Shown: one piece after another, positions 23,974 through 32,681 of the stretch
Numbering within the stretch: the first letter of the stretch is position 1
How the letters are laid out: every line of letters starts with the position of its first letter
Assembly (NCBI RefSeq): GCF_016745395.1
Contig: NZ_JAERVJ010000013.1
Location: 1-41,773, forward strand
Length of the DNA: 41,773 bases
Direction: 5' to 3'
Source: Methylocystis sp. Sn-Cys
Lineage (GTDB): Bacteria > Pseudomonadota > Alphaproteobacteria > Rhizobiales > Beijerinckiaceae
The notes under the pieces: generated by a model
What the model was told of the DNA's origin: nothing
Databases searched by the model: none
The model's input: only the letters and a program-made list of their open reading frames with translations
Made by a program: the position numbers and the translations under genes

Positions 23974-25237
23974 GGAAGTCTGGCCCGAGATCCTTGACCG
24001 AACGAGCGCCGAGTAGGCCCAGATCGCGGTCGATTTCCTCGCGAAATATGTCGATCGCTCGCGTCACGCCGTTTTGTCCCGCGGCAGCAAGACCGTAAAG
24101 AGTTGCGCGCCCGACGAGGGCCGCGTCGGCGCCGAGCGCGAGCGCCTTCAGCACATCGGTCCCGCGCCGAACGCCGCCATCGACGATAAGCGTGAGCCGT
24201 GCGCCAACGCGCCGCCGCGCCTCCTGAAGGACGTCCAACGCGGCGACGGTCCAGTCGAGCTGACGACCGCCGTGGTTCGACAAGATAACGCCGTCGGCCC
24301 CAATGGAGACGGCGCGCTGGACATCATCGGGATTGAGCAGTCCCTTAATTAAAAACATTCTCGGCCAAAGGTCCCGCAGCCGAGCGGCCTCGTCCCAGTC
24401 GAGGGCGTGGTCCATATTGGCCCTGATCCAGAAGGCGCTTTCGAAAAAGCCTCTGCGGTCCTTCGGTAGAAAGTCGAGCGCGTTGGCGAATGACGGCATG
24501 CCGCCAGACAGCGTCGTTGCAGCCCAGAGCGGATGCAAGGCCGCCTCGAGGATCGAGCCGAGCGAAAGGCGGCCGGGGTGGGCAAAGCGTCTCTGTTCCC
24601 ACTCGCGATCGCCGTAAAACTGCGCGTCAATTGTCAGGACGAGCGCTTCACAATGGGCTCTTTCGGCACGGGCGACGAGCGTGTCGCGGATAGACCGCTC
24701 GCCGAACACGTAGAGCTGCCACCAATGTCTGAGATTGGGCACAGCCGCGACATCTTCCATGCGGTCGTTCGACATGGTGCTTTGAATAAAGGGAATACCG
24801 GCCTCGGCTGCTGCGCGCGCAAGGAGCACGTCCGCCTTATTCCGAAAAAGACCGTTCAATCCTGTGGGCGCGATAGCGAAAGGAAGCGGCATTGCGCGGT
24901 CGAAGAGCGAAATGCTTTGGTCGCGACTCGAAACATCGACAAGCGCGCGCGGCAGAAACCGATAGCTCGCAAAGGCTGCCAAGTTGCGTGCAAGAGTGGC
25001 CTCCTCCTCCGCGCCGCCTTCAAGATATTCCACCGCGAACGCCGGAAGGCGTCGATGCGCCATCGCGCGCAGATCGTCGATTGTGCGTGCGCGCTCCAAG
25101 CTTGGCCCGGCATAGAACCGGCGCGGTGGCGATCGGCCTTTTTCGGCAGGGGTGCGATCGAGTTTTGCGCCCGTCGAGCCCGCCTCGACCGGAGTTGTAT
25201 ACCCGCGCGAAACTGATGACCGCAAGGGAAACCGCAT
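23963..25237 (-). CDS. FMN-dependent alpha-hydroxy-acid dehydrogenase
   Basis: A 424-residue TIM-barrel flavoprotein of the LldD / glycolate oxidase family. Motifs: RRLPAFAVEYLEGGAEEE near the N-terminus, FAIAPTGLNGLF, FIQSTMSN, WQLYVF, LVLTIDAQFYGDREWE, ILIKGLL-type FLIKGLLNPDDVQ with the catalytic Lys region, ILSNHGGRQLDW with the active-site His and substrate Arg, and VDGGVRRGTDVLKALALGADAALVGR for the FMN phosphate. It oxidises an L-2-hydroxy acid such as lactate, glycolate or mandelate to the oxo acid; which one is not clear. ATG 25237 lies five bases after the stop of the lactonase gene, which fixes the start. The open frame upstream is antisense of that gene. Confidence 0.9.
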   Translation of the reverse strand: MRFPLRSSVSRGYTTPVEAGSTGAKLDRTPAEKGRSPPRRFYAGPSLERARTIDDLRAMAHRRLPAFAVEYLEGGAEEEATLARNLAAFASYRFLPRALVDVSSRDQSISLFDRAMPLPFAIAPTGLNGLFRNKADVLLARAAAEAGIPFIQSTMSNDRMEDVAAVPNLRHWWQLYVFGERSIRDTLVARAERAHCEALVLTIDAQFYGDREWEQRRFAHPGRLSLGSILEAALHPLWAATTLSGGMPSFANALDFLPKDRRGFFESAFWIRANMDHALDWDEAARLRDLWPRMFLIKGLLNPDDVQRAVSIGADGVILSNHGGRQLDWTVAALDVLQEARRRVGARLTLIVDGGVRRGTDVLKALALGADAALVGRATLYGLAAAGQNGVTRAIDIFREEIDRDLGLLGARSVKDLGPDFLTR

Positions 25238-25242
25238 CGCCG

Positions 25243-26127
25243 TTATCCATCCGCAAAGAGTTCGGTCGGGAGGCCCCGGAACCCCGGCCGACAGCGAAAG
25301 ACGCCTCCCGCCTGCGGCTCGGTGACGCCATGCGCAGCCGACGTAATATACAGCGTCGAATAGTCCACATCGCCGAAGGCGCACATGGTCGGCTGGCTGA
25401 CCGGCAGCCGTATGTCGCGCTCCATCGTTCCGTCCGGCGCGAGGCGCGCGATGCGTCCACCGCCATAGAGCGCGCACCAGTAGAAGCCCTCGGTGTCTAC
25501 CGCAGCCCCGTCCGGCTTTCCGTCGGAAGATCTGAATTGCGCGAAAATCCGCTGCCTTGAAAGGCCCGCGCTGTCGATGTCGAAATCGAAGACAGAGATC
25601 GTTCCTTTCTCGCTGTCGGAAAAATACATCGTGCGCCAATCGGGGCTCCAGGCGAGCCCGTTTGCAATCACCGCGCGCACCTGCTTATCCTGCAAGCCTT
25701 CTCCGTGCGAAAATGCGTAGAGCGCCGGGCCCGCGAGATTCGCAGAGTGTCCATCTGGCGCACATAAAGGGTCGTTCATCGCGCCGATCCAGAATCGTCC
25801 CCGCGCGTCGCACTTGCCGTCGTTGAAGCGAAGCGCCAGCGGGTTGTAGGGGGCGGAAGACAATGGCTCTAATGCCTGCGACGCTGGGTCGAACCGCGCA
25901 AGCCCGGTGCGTAAGGCGACGATGATCGTCCCATTTCGGCAGAGCGCGAAGGCGCCGATTTCCGCCGGCATTTCCCAGACTTCGTCGAAGTTGTCGGCGG
26001 GGTTGAAGCGGTGCAGCGCAGGCTCTTCGATATCGATCCAGTAGAGCGCCTGCTCTCTTTCGCACCAGGTTGGGCTTTCGCCTGTGCTGGCCCGCGCGTC
26101 GACAGCGAGTTCGACCGGCGGCGTCAC
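25243..26127 (-). CDS. SMP-30/gluconolactonase-family lactone hydrolase
   Basis: A 294-residue six-bladed propeller of the SMP-30/gluconolaconase/LRE family. The metal-binding Glu is in TGESPTWCE, the Asn/Asp ligands in RFNDGKCDARGRFWIGAMN and NGLAWSPDWRTMYFSDS, and the final blade in KPDGAAVDTEGFYWCALYGGG. These enzymes open sugar lactones. GTG 26127 is the start: it has an AGGAGGAA site four bases before it and overlaps the preceding SDR stop (GTGA). A lactonase next to sugar/alcohol dehydrogenases fits a pathway in which an oxidised sugar lactone is opened and its hydroxy acid oxidised further; this is inference from gene order. Confidence 0.9.
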   Translation of the reverse strand: MTPPVELAVDARASTGESPTWCEREQALYWIDIEEPALHRFNPADNFDEVWEMPAEIGAFALCRNGTIIVALRTGLARFDPASQALEPLSSAPYNPLALRFNDGKCDARGRFWIGAMNDPLCAPDGHSANLAGPALYAFSHGEGLQDKQVRAVIANGLAWSPDWRTMYFSDSEKGTISVFDFDIDSAGLSRQRIFAQFRSSDGKPDGAAVDTEGFYWCALYGGGRIARLAPDGTMERDIRLPVSQPTMCAFGDVDYSTLYITSAAHGVTEPQAGGVFRCRPGFRGLPTELFADG

Positions 26128-27173
26128 ATTTTCCTCCTGTCGCGCGATCGCGCACCGTTGCCGCGTCGCGAAGCGCCCCATAGAAGGCCAGCGACAAGCG
26201 CCAATCCCGCGAAGGCGGCGCCGCCGCGCAGATAGGCCGGATCGACCGCAACGACGCTATCCTTCGCCCGCCAGGCAAACCGGCCATGCGCGCCGTGGTC
26301 GCGATCATCCGGTCCGAGAAGCTCATCGGGATCTCCCGGACGCACTGGATCGCGAGAGATTTGTTTCTCGTATGCGTTATGCGCGAGGTAGCGGTCGAGC
26401 AGCCCCGGCGCAACCATGGCGCCGATGATCGACTCGATGGTCGGCGCGCCGAGCCACAATTCACGTCGCGCGCGTCCCGCGTGCACGGCCCCGACAATCT
26501 TTTCGGCGATCGCCTCCGGCTCGTAGACCGTGCCGATCGGCTGGTGGCGATAGGCCAGATGCATGTGCGACCAGTCGAACTGAGGCGTATCGACGCCCGG
26601 AAGCTGCGCCATTGTCAGACGAATGCCGCTACCGTCGTGGATGAGTTCGGCGCGCAAAGAATCGGTGAAGCCGCGTATTGCAAATTTGGCCGCACAATAG
26701 GCCGATTGCAGCGGGATGGCGCGATAGGCCAAAGCCGAGCCGATCTGGACGATGTGCCCCTCGTCGCGCGGGCGCATATGGCGCAACGCGGCGAGCGTGC
26801 CATGCACGACGCCGAGATAGGTCACTTCCGTGACGCGTCGGAACTCCTCGGGCGCGATGCTGTCGACGGGGCCGACGACCGTCTCCATCGCGTCATTGAC
26901 CCACACATGGATGCGGCCCCATCTGGCGGTCACTGCCTCGGCCGCGGCGAAGACCTCGTCCGCTTTCGCCACGTCGGTCACCAATTCGAATGGTTCGCCG
27001 CCGGCCTGCTTCACGTCATGGAGCGCCCCATCGAGACCCTCGGGGCTTCTTGCGAGAAGCGCGACACGATAGCCACGCCTTGCGAATGCAACAGCAATGG
27101 CGCGTCCAATCCCCGCCGACGCCCCAGTGACGACGGCCACAGGCTTTTGACGCTCGTGCTCGGCTAGGGTCAT
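26124..27173 (-). CDS. short-chain dehydrogenase with C-terminal membrane segment
   Basis: A 349-residue SDR. The Rossmann motif TGASAGIGRAIAVAFARRGY is at about 17-36, an atypical NDAMETV replaces the usual NNAG at about 92, the active site has Ser in IGSALAYR and YCAAK (Tyr/Lys), and PGVDTPQF follows. After about residue 250 there is an extension ending in a hydrophobic helix (GGAAFAGLALVAGLLWGAS) with a basic tail, so the enzyme is probably anchored to the inner membrane. First gene of the SDR-lactonase-FMN operon; AAGGGGA precedes ATG 27173. The substrate is unknown. Several proteins with this extended SDR form occur near GMC and other dehydrogenases in Rhizobiales. Confidence 0.85.
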   Translation of the reverse strand: MTLAEHERQKPVAVVTGASAGIGRAIAVAFARRGYRVALLARSPEGLDGALHDVKQAGGEPFELVTDVAKADEVFAAAEAVTARWGRIHVWVNDAMETVVGPVDSIAPEEFRRVTEVTYLGVVHGTLAALRHMRPRDEGHIVQIGSALAYRAIPLQSAYCAAKFAIRGFTDSLRAELIHDGSGIRLTMAQLPGVDTPQFDWSHMHLAYRHQPIGTVYEPEAIAEKIVGAVHAGRARRELWLGAPTIESIIGAMVAPGLLDRYLAHNAYEKQISRDPVRPGDPDELLGPDDRDHGAHGRFAWRAKDSVVAVDPAYLRGGAAFAGLALVAGLLWGASRRGNGARSRDRRKM

Positions 27174-27285
27174 TCGGCGGTCCCCTTTGCAGGAAAACCA
27201 CTAAATTGACAACGCGACGGTGTTCGGCAACCGCCGGGAGATCAGCGACTGACCCCTTTTTCAGTTTCGTTCAGTCGCTGTTCCG

Positions 27286-27821
27286 ATGAAGCCGACGGTC
27301 GGGCGCATAGGGAGCGAGCGGAACTGTGAGGCAGACGCTCTGCACCGGCAGCACTTCGCGCCCGTCCTTGATCAACTACTTGTATGCCTTGGTCCATCGC
27401 TTGAATTGCGAGGTGACTCAAGATTGCGGTCTCGCGACCATCAGCCAGATGGCCTGCTACGGCGAGCGATCGGTCAGAACGGCGCGCCCAAGAAGATCAC
27501 GATCGACAAGTGCGGCGCCAACACCGCTGCAATCGAGAGCTACAACGCAGAGCACGAGGCGGACATCGAAATCCGGCGAAGGAAATATCTGAACAACATC
27601 GTCGAACAGGACCACCGAGCGATCAAGCGGGTGGCGCGGCCGGCGCTCGGGTTCAAATCCTTTCGCTCGGCCGCGGCGACGCTCGCCGGCGTCGAGCCCA
27701 TGCACATGATCCGAAAGGGGCAGTTGCAAAAGACGGGCAAATTGTGCCCAGCAAAGCAGTTCTACGCACTCGCGGCGTAAGCCTCGAGAGGCCTGCTGCT
27801 CGCCGTTACTGCGACAGAACC
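27286..27821 (+). mobile_element. IS6-type element remnant (C-terminal transposase half)
   Basis: From about 27448 the plus strand encodes the tail of an IS6-family transposase: KKITIDKCGANTAAIESYN, then YLNNIVEQDHRAIKRVARP and LGFKSFRSAAATLAG with the catalytic Glu in VEQDHR. It ends at 27780. The stop is followed by ACTGCGACAGAACC at 27808-27821, resembling the IS6-type terminal repeat (GGTTCTGTCGCAGT read inward). The N-terminal half and left end are lost; 27286-27447 is not recognisable as transposase. A second, related tail lies at 33962-34262. Confidence 0.75.
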
Positions 27822-27929
27822 ATAACGGGCCTGGCCTTCCGGCAGGCGAGCGACAAAATGTCTTCAAGCGTTTCAACCGACTGGAAAGGTGCAGGGCTTC
27901 AGAGGGTCGCGGCCCCAACCATCCGGCAG

Positions 27930-29135
27930 TCAACGCGACGGGCGGCGACTTACCTCTTCTGGCGCCTTTAAAGAGCTGAACTGCCACAGCAGAAGCAGAT
28001 CGTAAGTTATCTTGAGACCGCCGCATATGATGAGAGGAGCGCCAGCCCAAGGCGACGAAAATAGCCCTCCCGCGAGAGCGGGGCTAAGCGACGCCGCAAG
28101 GCTGCGGGGGACCGACGTGAAACTTGCCGCTGCGGTTCGTTCGTCTTCGCTGACCACTGCCATCACATATGACGAGCGCGCCGGAACGTCCATTTGCGAG
28201 AGCGCCGCCTGCAACAGCAAGAATCCGATCGTGACTCCGAGAGATTGAGACAGAGCCGCGGCGATAAGGCATAGGCTGGCCGGGATATGCGTAAAGACCA
28301 TTGTGTTCACCAAGCCGAAACGCTTCGCAAGGCGTGACGCCACGGGATAGGAGAGCGAAGACAATATCCCTGACACGAAGAAGAAGGCGCTCGACGCCGA
28401 GAGCGACAGCCCCTTGTGAAAGAGCCAGAGCGCGAACAGCGACTGGACCAAGAAGCCTCCGGCAAAGGCGTCGAGGCTGAAAAGCGCAGCCAGCTTGTAG
28501 ACGATTTTGCGCGATGGGCCGAGAACGGGGGCATGCTCAGCTCGGGGCGTGGACGGAGATAATGGAAGGCGGCTGTAAAGCAAGCCGCCTGCCAGGCCGA
28601 GCACGGCATAGGAAACGAACATCGCCCGGAGCCCCTCCAACTGCGACCATCCCATGCGCATCAGCAGATGGGGCGTTGCAGCCGCCAGTGCGCCCGCGGC
28701 GCCAGCCAATCCGCCAACGAGACTGTAACGCGCGAAAGCTTGCGTTCGGTCGGCATCCCCTGCTTCGCGTGCGAGAACGGCGTGCTCGACAGGCACGAAG
28801 AAACTTGCCGTGCTCGCCGAGGGGTTTACCGAACCCAAGAAGGCGACAAGGAGCAGGACAAGATAGGAGTGCGTCAATGAAAAGGCGACGCCGGTTAAGG
28901 TCATCAGCCCGGCGGTGAATATCAGCAGGTTGCGATGTTCATAACGGGCGCCCAGGACGCCGATTGTTAGAGTGAGCAGGGCAGAGCCGAACAGGGCCGT
29001 CCCGGCGAGCACGCCAATCTGGGACGAGGAATAGCCCAGCGCCGTCAGGTACACGGGCAGCAACACTGCGAAGAAACCGTCGCCGAAATCGCGGAGCCCG
29101 CGCGCCGCGACGAGTGACCGGAGCGGAGCCTTCAT
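27930..29135 (-). CDS. MFS transporter, last gene of the chrB-chrA operon
   Basis: A 401-residue major-facilitator protein with 11-12 predicted helices. The N-terminal half starts RGLRDFGDGFFAVLLPVYLTALG and has the motif-A-like GVLGARYEHRNLLI between helices 2 and 3. The second half has FHKGLSLSASSAFFFVSGILSSLSYPVASRLAKRFG. ATG 29135 has a GAGGAG site and lies 15 bases after the stop of the NIS synthetase-like gene. Co-encoded MFS proteins often export the siderophore made by such synthetases; export of that product is the simplest guess here, though MFS proteins of this type also carry drugs or metals complexes. The 3' end runs close to the IS6 remnant. Confidence 0.85.
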   Translation of the reverse strand: MKAPLRSLVAARGLRDFGDGFFAVLLPVYLTALGYSSSQIGVLAGTALFGSALLTLTIGVLGARYEHRNLLIFTAGLMTLTGVAFSLTHSYLVLLLVAFLGSVNPSASTASFFVPVEHAVLAREAGDADRTQAFARYSLVGGLAGAAGALAAATPHLLMRMGWSQLEGLRAMFVSYAVLGLAGGLLYSRLPLSPSTPRAEHAPVLGPSRKIVYKLAALFSLDAFAGGFLVQSLFALWLFHKGLSLSASSAFFFVSGILSSLSYPVASRLAKRFGLVNTMVFTHIPASLCLIAAALSQSLGVTIGFLLLQAALSQMDVPARSSYVMAVVSEDERTAAASFTSVPRSLAASLSPALAGGLFSSPWAGAPLIICGGLKITYDLLLLWQFSSLKAPEEVSRRPSR

Positions 29136-29150
29136 CGTCTCCTCGCAATG

Positions 29151-30374
29151 CTATCGCCATGTTGGCGCTTGCCCCGTATCCTCGAGATCGAAATCTCGCC
29201 CGGGAGGCGGGACGTCGGAGAAATAATAGGTCGTGTGCGCTGGGAAGACACGGTCAGCGTCGGGGAACGCCCGGTGGAAGATATCTCGCACTGCCTTGCG
29301 TATCGCTTCCTCGTTGGTCCCGTAGTGGAACGACAAGAGACGCAGAAGGTAATCGAAGAAACCGCGCCCCATGAAGCGGTCGTAAATCAAGCTGTAAAAC
29401 TGGTCGATCGGGTGCACCTTGTCTGGCCGGCTGTCCATGTCGATGAACGGGTTCGGCAACCCCGCATTTTCGCGGGCGGCAAGATCGACCCACACGTCGA
29501 AATCGCGGTGAACGATCCGGCGCGGCGCGAGCTTCTCGTCGACTTCGAGCAGAAGATTTTGGGCGTGGGACTGTAGGAGAAGCCCGCACTCGTGCACGAC
29601 CTTCGACCAGCATTCGATGATCGGCGCGATAATCTCATCGACGACAAAAGACGCGGGGTCGGCTTGATGATGGTCGATGAGCTGCACCAGCAAAGGCGCC
29701 TGTCCGGGGTCGCGCCGATCTCCCGCATAGAGCGCGAAGCAGGGTATGAGGAAATGTCCGCCGATCGGCGGGTAGGCCGTTGCTTCCCGTATGAGATAGC
29801 CCCACGCTTCTTCTCCGGCGCCAAAAATGACCCCCATGACCTCAGGCAGATAGGCAAACCTCGGCGAGTTTATGAATGCAAGCTCGCGCGTCGCGGCGAC
29901 CGCGTTGTGGATGTCCTTGCGCCGGAGCTTTCGTTTGAAGCGGGAGATGTAGAAGGGATAATGGAGCTTGATGAAGTGCGCTGGAATGTTCTCGTCAGCA
30001 TCCAGAACCAACACCGTTCGAGTCGAGGCCGTGGGGGCGACGTGAATCGCAGGCGCCCGCGGCAGGGTACGAATGTCGGCGAGCCCAGGAACCTCATCGC
30101 TTCCCCAAGTCTCAGGGTGGATGGGGAAAAGGACGCCTTCCTCTGTGAGATAGCGCCTCGAAAGGCCCGAATGACAATCCGCCTCATAGACCGAGACGCG
30201 TTCGGGAGGAACGAACACGACGACGAGATCGAATGAAGCCTGCTCGCTTTCAGGGCGATAGCAGGGCGCGGCTTCGGTTCGCGAGGCGAGGACGCTGTAG
30301 GTCTTCGCCCCTTCATCGACATATCTCTCCATGTAGAGGAGAGATCGCTCGCGCTTGACGTCGTCGAGCTTCAC
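29151..30374 (-). CDS. divergent IucA/IucC (NIS siderophore synthetase)-like protein, short form
   Basis: A 407-residue protein matching the central part of NRPS-independent siderophore synthetases, which join carboxylic acids to amines or alcohols with ATP. Seen in order: LFPIHPETW (82-90; family PVHPWQ), APTASTRTV (113-121; the ATP-binding Ser-x-Arg-Thr), FIKLHYPFYISRFKR (134-148; the KL...I-x-x-x-R helix), the lid/acceptor region LLLQSHAQNLLLE (265-277; family EAHxQN) and RRIVHRDFD (285-293). Canonical members are about 580-620 residues; here the N-terminal region with HPxHPxxK appears missing. GTG 30374 is the start, with AGAGG upstream. Product and metal are unknown. It lies between a DUF1259 gene and an MFS gene. 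Confidence 0.75.
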   Translation of the reverse strand: MKLDDVKRERSLLYMERYVDEGAKTYSVLASRTEAAPCYRPESEQASFDLVVVFVPPERVSVYEADCHSGLSRRYLTEEGVLFPIHPETWGSDEVPGLADIRTLPRAPAIHVAPTASTRTVLVLDADENIPAHFIKLHYPFYISRFKRKLRRKDIHNAVAATRELAFINSPRFAYLPEVMGVIFGAGEEAWGYLIREATAYPPIGGHFLIPCFALYAGDRRDPGQAPLLVQLIDHHQADPASFVVDEIIAPIIECWSKVVHECGLLLQSHAQNLLLEVDEKLAPRRIVHRDFDVWVDLAARENAGLPNPFIDMDSRPDKVHPIDQFYSLIYDRFMGRGFFDYLLRLLSFHYGTNEEAIRKAVRDIFHRAFPDADRVFPAHTTYYFSDVPPPGRDFDLEDTGQAPTWR

Positions 30375-30395
30375 GGCAAGCCTCTATTCTGCGCG

Positions 30396-31283
30396 TCAGC
30401 TCCTCGGCGCTACATGCATGATGTCGAGCCCCGCTCTCAAGCCATGGGCCAGTTTCACAGCGTCGTCATTGGCCCAGAAATGGACGAAGAAGAGCCTGGG
30501 TTCGTCATCGAGCATATGGTTATGCAGCGCCGTCACCTCGATCCCGTTGGATTGCAGCGCTTTCAGGAGCGGTTCAACCTCCCTACCTTCCGCAACGAAA
30601 TCCCCGCTGATCGCCGCTTTGCCGTCTCCGGTCGGCTCGAAGTTGATGGCGATAGCTGTCCCCATAGCTGGGTCGACCGCCATGCCGCCTGCCTTTATGC
30701 TGTCGGCCCTGGGGATGCTGAATTGATAAATGCCGCCGTTGTTTTTCCCTTGGGCGCCGAGCGCCTCATCCACTTGCGCCGTGTCGAACCCGAGCTTCGG
30801 AGGTTCGCCCGCAGGGCTGGCTGAGGGCTCGAAGGGAGTCTTGGTCGCCGCGAGCGCCTCGCGAACGATCCCGGCCAGCTTGGCGGGATCGCCATTCGCG
30901 TCGATATGCATGTAGTAGGTGGCGGGGCTCGCGCGCAGCAGGTGGTTATGCACGCCCGTCACTTTGACGTCGTTCGCCAGCAAGGCGCGCATGACCGGCG
31001 TCACCTCGGTTTCGGTGAGCACGAGGTCGCCCATCATCATGGTCGTACGGCCCGTGGGTTCGAATGCGATCCATCCGCCAAGCGCGAGGCCGGGTTTGAT
31101 GACGACGCCATCGAGCGTGACGTGGAGATCGCTGCGCGGCAGGCCGTATTTATGCACCGTGCCGACGACCGCGGCCTTTTTGCCGATTGCAGAGTCGACT
31201 TGCGACCAATCCATTTCCGCGGAGAAAGCCGACGCGGGGATGAGTAGGCCGAGCGCCGCGACTGCCGTGAGCGCCTTTTTCAT
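30396..31283 (-). CDS. DUF1259 (LppY/LpqO-type) secreted protein
   Basis: A 295-residue exported protein with a signal peptide (MKKALTAVAALGLLIPASAFS, cut near residue 22). It has two DUF1259 repeats with the same layout: GVVIKPGLALGGWIAFEP ... ALLANDVKVTGVHNHLLRASPATYYMHI in the first and DSIKAGGMAVDPAMGTAIAIN ... ALQSNGIEVTALHNHMLDDEPRLFFVHF in the second. The repeated V-T-x-(V/L)-HNH-(L/M)-L motif with a following (M/V)H could bind metal. Function of the family is unknown; it is often encoded near chromate (ChrA) genes. GGAG site before ATG 31283, which is 24 bases after the chrA stop. Confidence 0.9.
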   Translation of the reverse strand: MKKALTAVAALGLLIPASAFSAEMDWSQVDSAIGKKAAVVGTVHKYGLPRSDLHVTLDGVVIKPGLALGGWIAFEPTGRTTMMMGDLVLTETEVTPVMRALLANDVKVTGVHNHLLRASPATYYMHIDANGDPAKLAGIVREALAATKTPFEPSASPAGEPPKLGFDTAQVDEALGAQGKNNGGIYQFSIPRADSIKAGGMAVDPAMGTAIAINFEPTGDGKAAISGDFVAEGREVEPLLKALQSNGIEVTALHNHMLDDEPRLFFVHFWANDDAVKLAHGLRAGLDIMHVAPRS

Positions 31284-31307
31284 GGGTTTCTCCTTTTCGT
31301 TGATTGC

Positions 31308-32681
31308 CTAGATTGCCCCCGCGAGATACAGCCCCATCCCGCCTAAGCAGCAGGACGCGAGGGTTTGGAGCATTCCGATGCGAAACCGGAAGATCGCTAT
31401 CGCGGCGCCAACCGAGAGAGCGAAGCTCCATGAATCCACGCTCCTCAGCACGGGCGCCTCAAACGACAGCCCGTAGCCATTCAGGGCGACGGTCCTGCGA
31501 AAGACCGTGTGGATCGCGAACCAGATGGCGAGGTTGAGGATAACACCCACCACGGCCGCTGTGATCGCGGCCAAAGCGCCCGAAAGCGCCTTGTTGGCGC
31601 GAACTCTTTCGATGTAGGGCGCGCCGAGGAATATCCAGAGGAAACAAGGAGCAAACGTCACCCAAGTGGCGAGCGAGCCGCCGAGTGCGCCGGCGAGCAA
31701 TGGAGGTAAATCGCCCGGCGCGCGAAACGCCGCCATGAAGCCCACGAACTGCAACACCATGATGAGCGGGCCGGGCGTGGTTTCCGCCATGCCAAGCCCG
31801 TCGAGCATCTCCGCGGGCGTCAGCCAGCGATAGCTTTCGACAGCCTGCTGGGCGACATAGGCGAGGACCGCGTAAGCGCCGCCAAAAGTGACCACAGCCA
31901 TTTTGCTGAAGAACACCGCGATTTGCGAAAAGACGCTTTCAGCGCCGCTGACGAATACGATCGCCGCGACAGGAACGAGCCAAAGCGCCAGCCAAATTGC
32001 GCTTACGCGCAGCGCGCGCTTCTTGGACGGCAGCGCGTGAGAGGGCGTGGCGTCGCCCAGAAGGCTTTCGCCATCCTCATGCGCCGAGCCATGCCCAGCG
32101 GCAGCGAAAGCAGGATTTCCGCGCGCCGCTTCGATGTAGCCGATCAGCGCCGCGGCAAGGATGATGAGCGGGAACGGCACGGCGAAGAAGAAAATGCCGA
32201 CGAATGAAGCGGTGGCCAGAAGTCGCATCTGCAAGGTTTTGAGGCCGCGCCTGCCGATCCGAATAACCGCTTCGGCGACGACGGCGAGCACGGCAGCCTT
32301 CAACCCGAAGAACAGCCCCGCAACGATCCCGACATTCCCCCAGAGCGCGTAGACGATGCTGAGCGCCATGATCGAGATGACGCCGGGAAGGATGAACAGC
32401 CCGCCGGCGATCAAGCCGCCGAGGGTCCGGTGCATGAGCCAGCCGATGTAGGTGGCGAGCTGCTGACCCTCGGGACCAGGCAACAGCATGCAATAGTTGA
32501 GCGCGTGCAGGAAGCGGCTTTCCGGCACCCATTTCTTTTCCTCGACGATGATCCGGTGCATCACCGCAATCTGGCCCGCAGGTCCGCCGAAGCTCAGCAA
32601 AGCGACGCGCGCCCAAACGCGGAAGGCTTCACCTAGCGAAACGCCATGTTGGCTCGCAACGGTTTGGATATGCAGATTCAC
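31308..32681 (-). CDS. chrA: chromate transporter, two-domain form
   Basis: A 457-residue CHR-family transporter made of two homologous halves. The first half has FRVWARVALLSFGGPAGQIAVMHR, EKKWVPESRFLHALNYCMLLPGPEGQQLATYIGWL and LGGLIAGGLFILPGV; the second has FSKMAVVTFGGAYAVLAYVAQQAV, WLTPAEMLDGLGMAETTPGPLIMVLQFVGFMAAF. These FGG(A/P)Y and PGP signatures mark ChrA. It expels chromate and related oxyanions from the cytoplasm. GTG 32681 overlaps the chrB stop (GTGA) and is preceded by AGGGAGAG, so it is a better start than ATG 32711. Operon partner of the chrB-like gene upstream. Confidence 0.93.
   Translation of the reverse strand: MNLHIQTVASQHGVSLGEAFRVWARVALLSFGGPAGQIAVMHRIIVEEKKWVPESRFLHALNYCMLLPGPEGQQLATYIGWLMHRTLGGLIAGGLFILPGVISIMALSIVYALWGNVGIVAGLFFGLKAAVLAVVAEAVIRIGRRGLKTLQMRLLATASFVGIFFFAVPFPLIILAAALIGYIEAARGNPAFAAAGHGSAHEDGESLLGDATPSHALPSKKRALRVSAIWLALWLVPVAAIVFVSGAESVFSQIAVFFSKMAVVTFGGAYAVLAYVAQQAVESYRWLTPAEMLDGLGMAETTPGPLIMVLQFVGFMAAFRAPGDLPPLLAGALGGSLATWVTFAPCFLWIFLGAPYIERVRANKALSGALAAITAAVVGVILNLAIWFAIHTVFRRTVALNGYGLSFEAPVLRSVDSWSFALSVGAAIAIFRFRIGMLQTLASCCLGGMGLYLAGAI

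Noticed and set aside
23963-25639. FMN dehydrogenase beginning at 25639
   Set aside because: The first 134 residues are antisense of the lactonase gene and unlike the family; ATG 25237 directly follows the lactonase stop.
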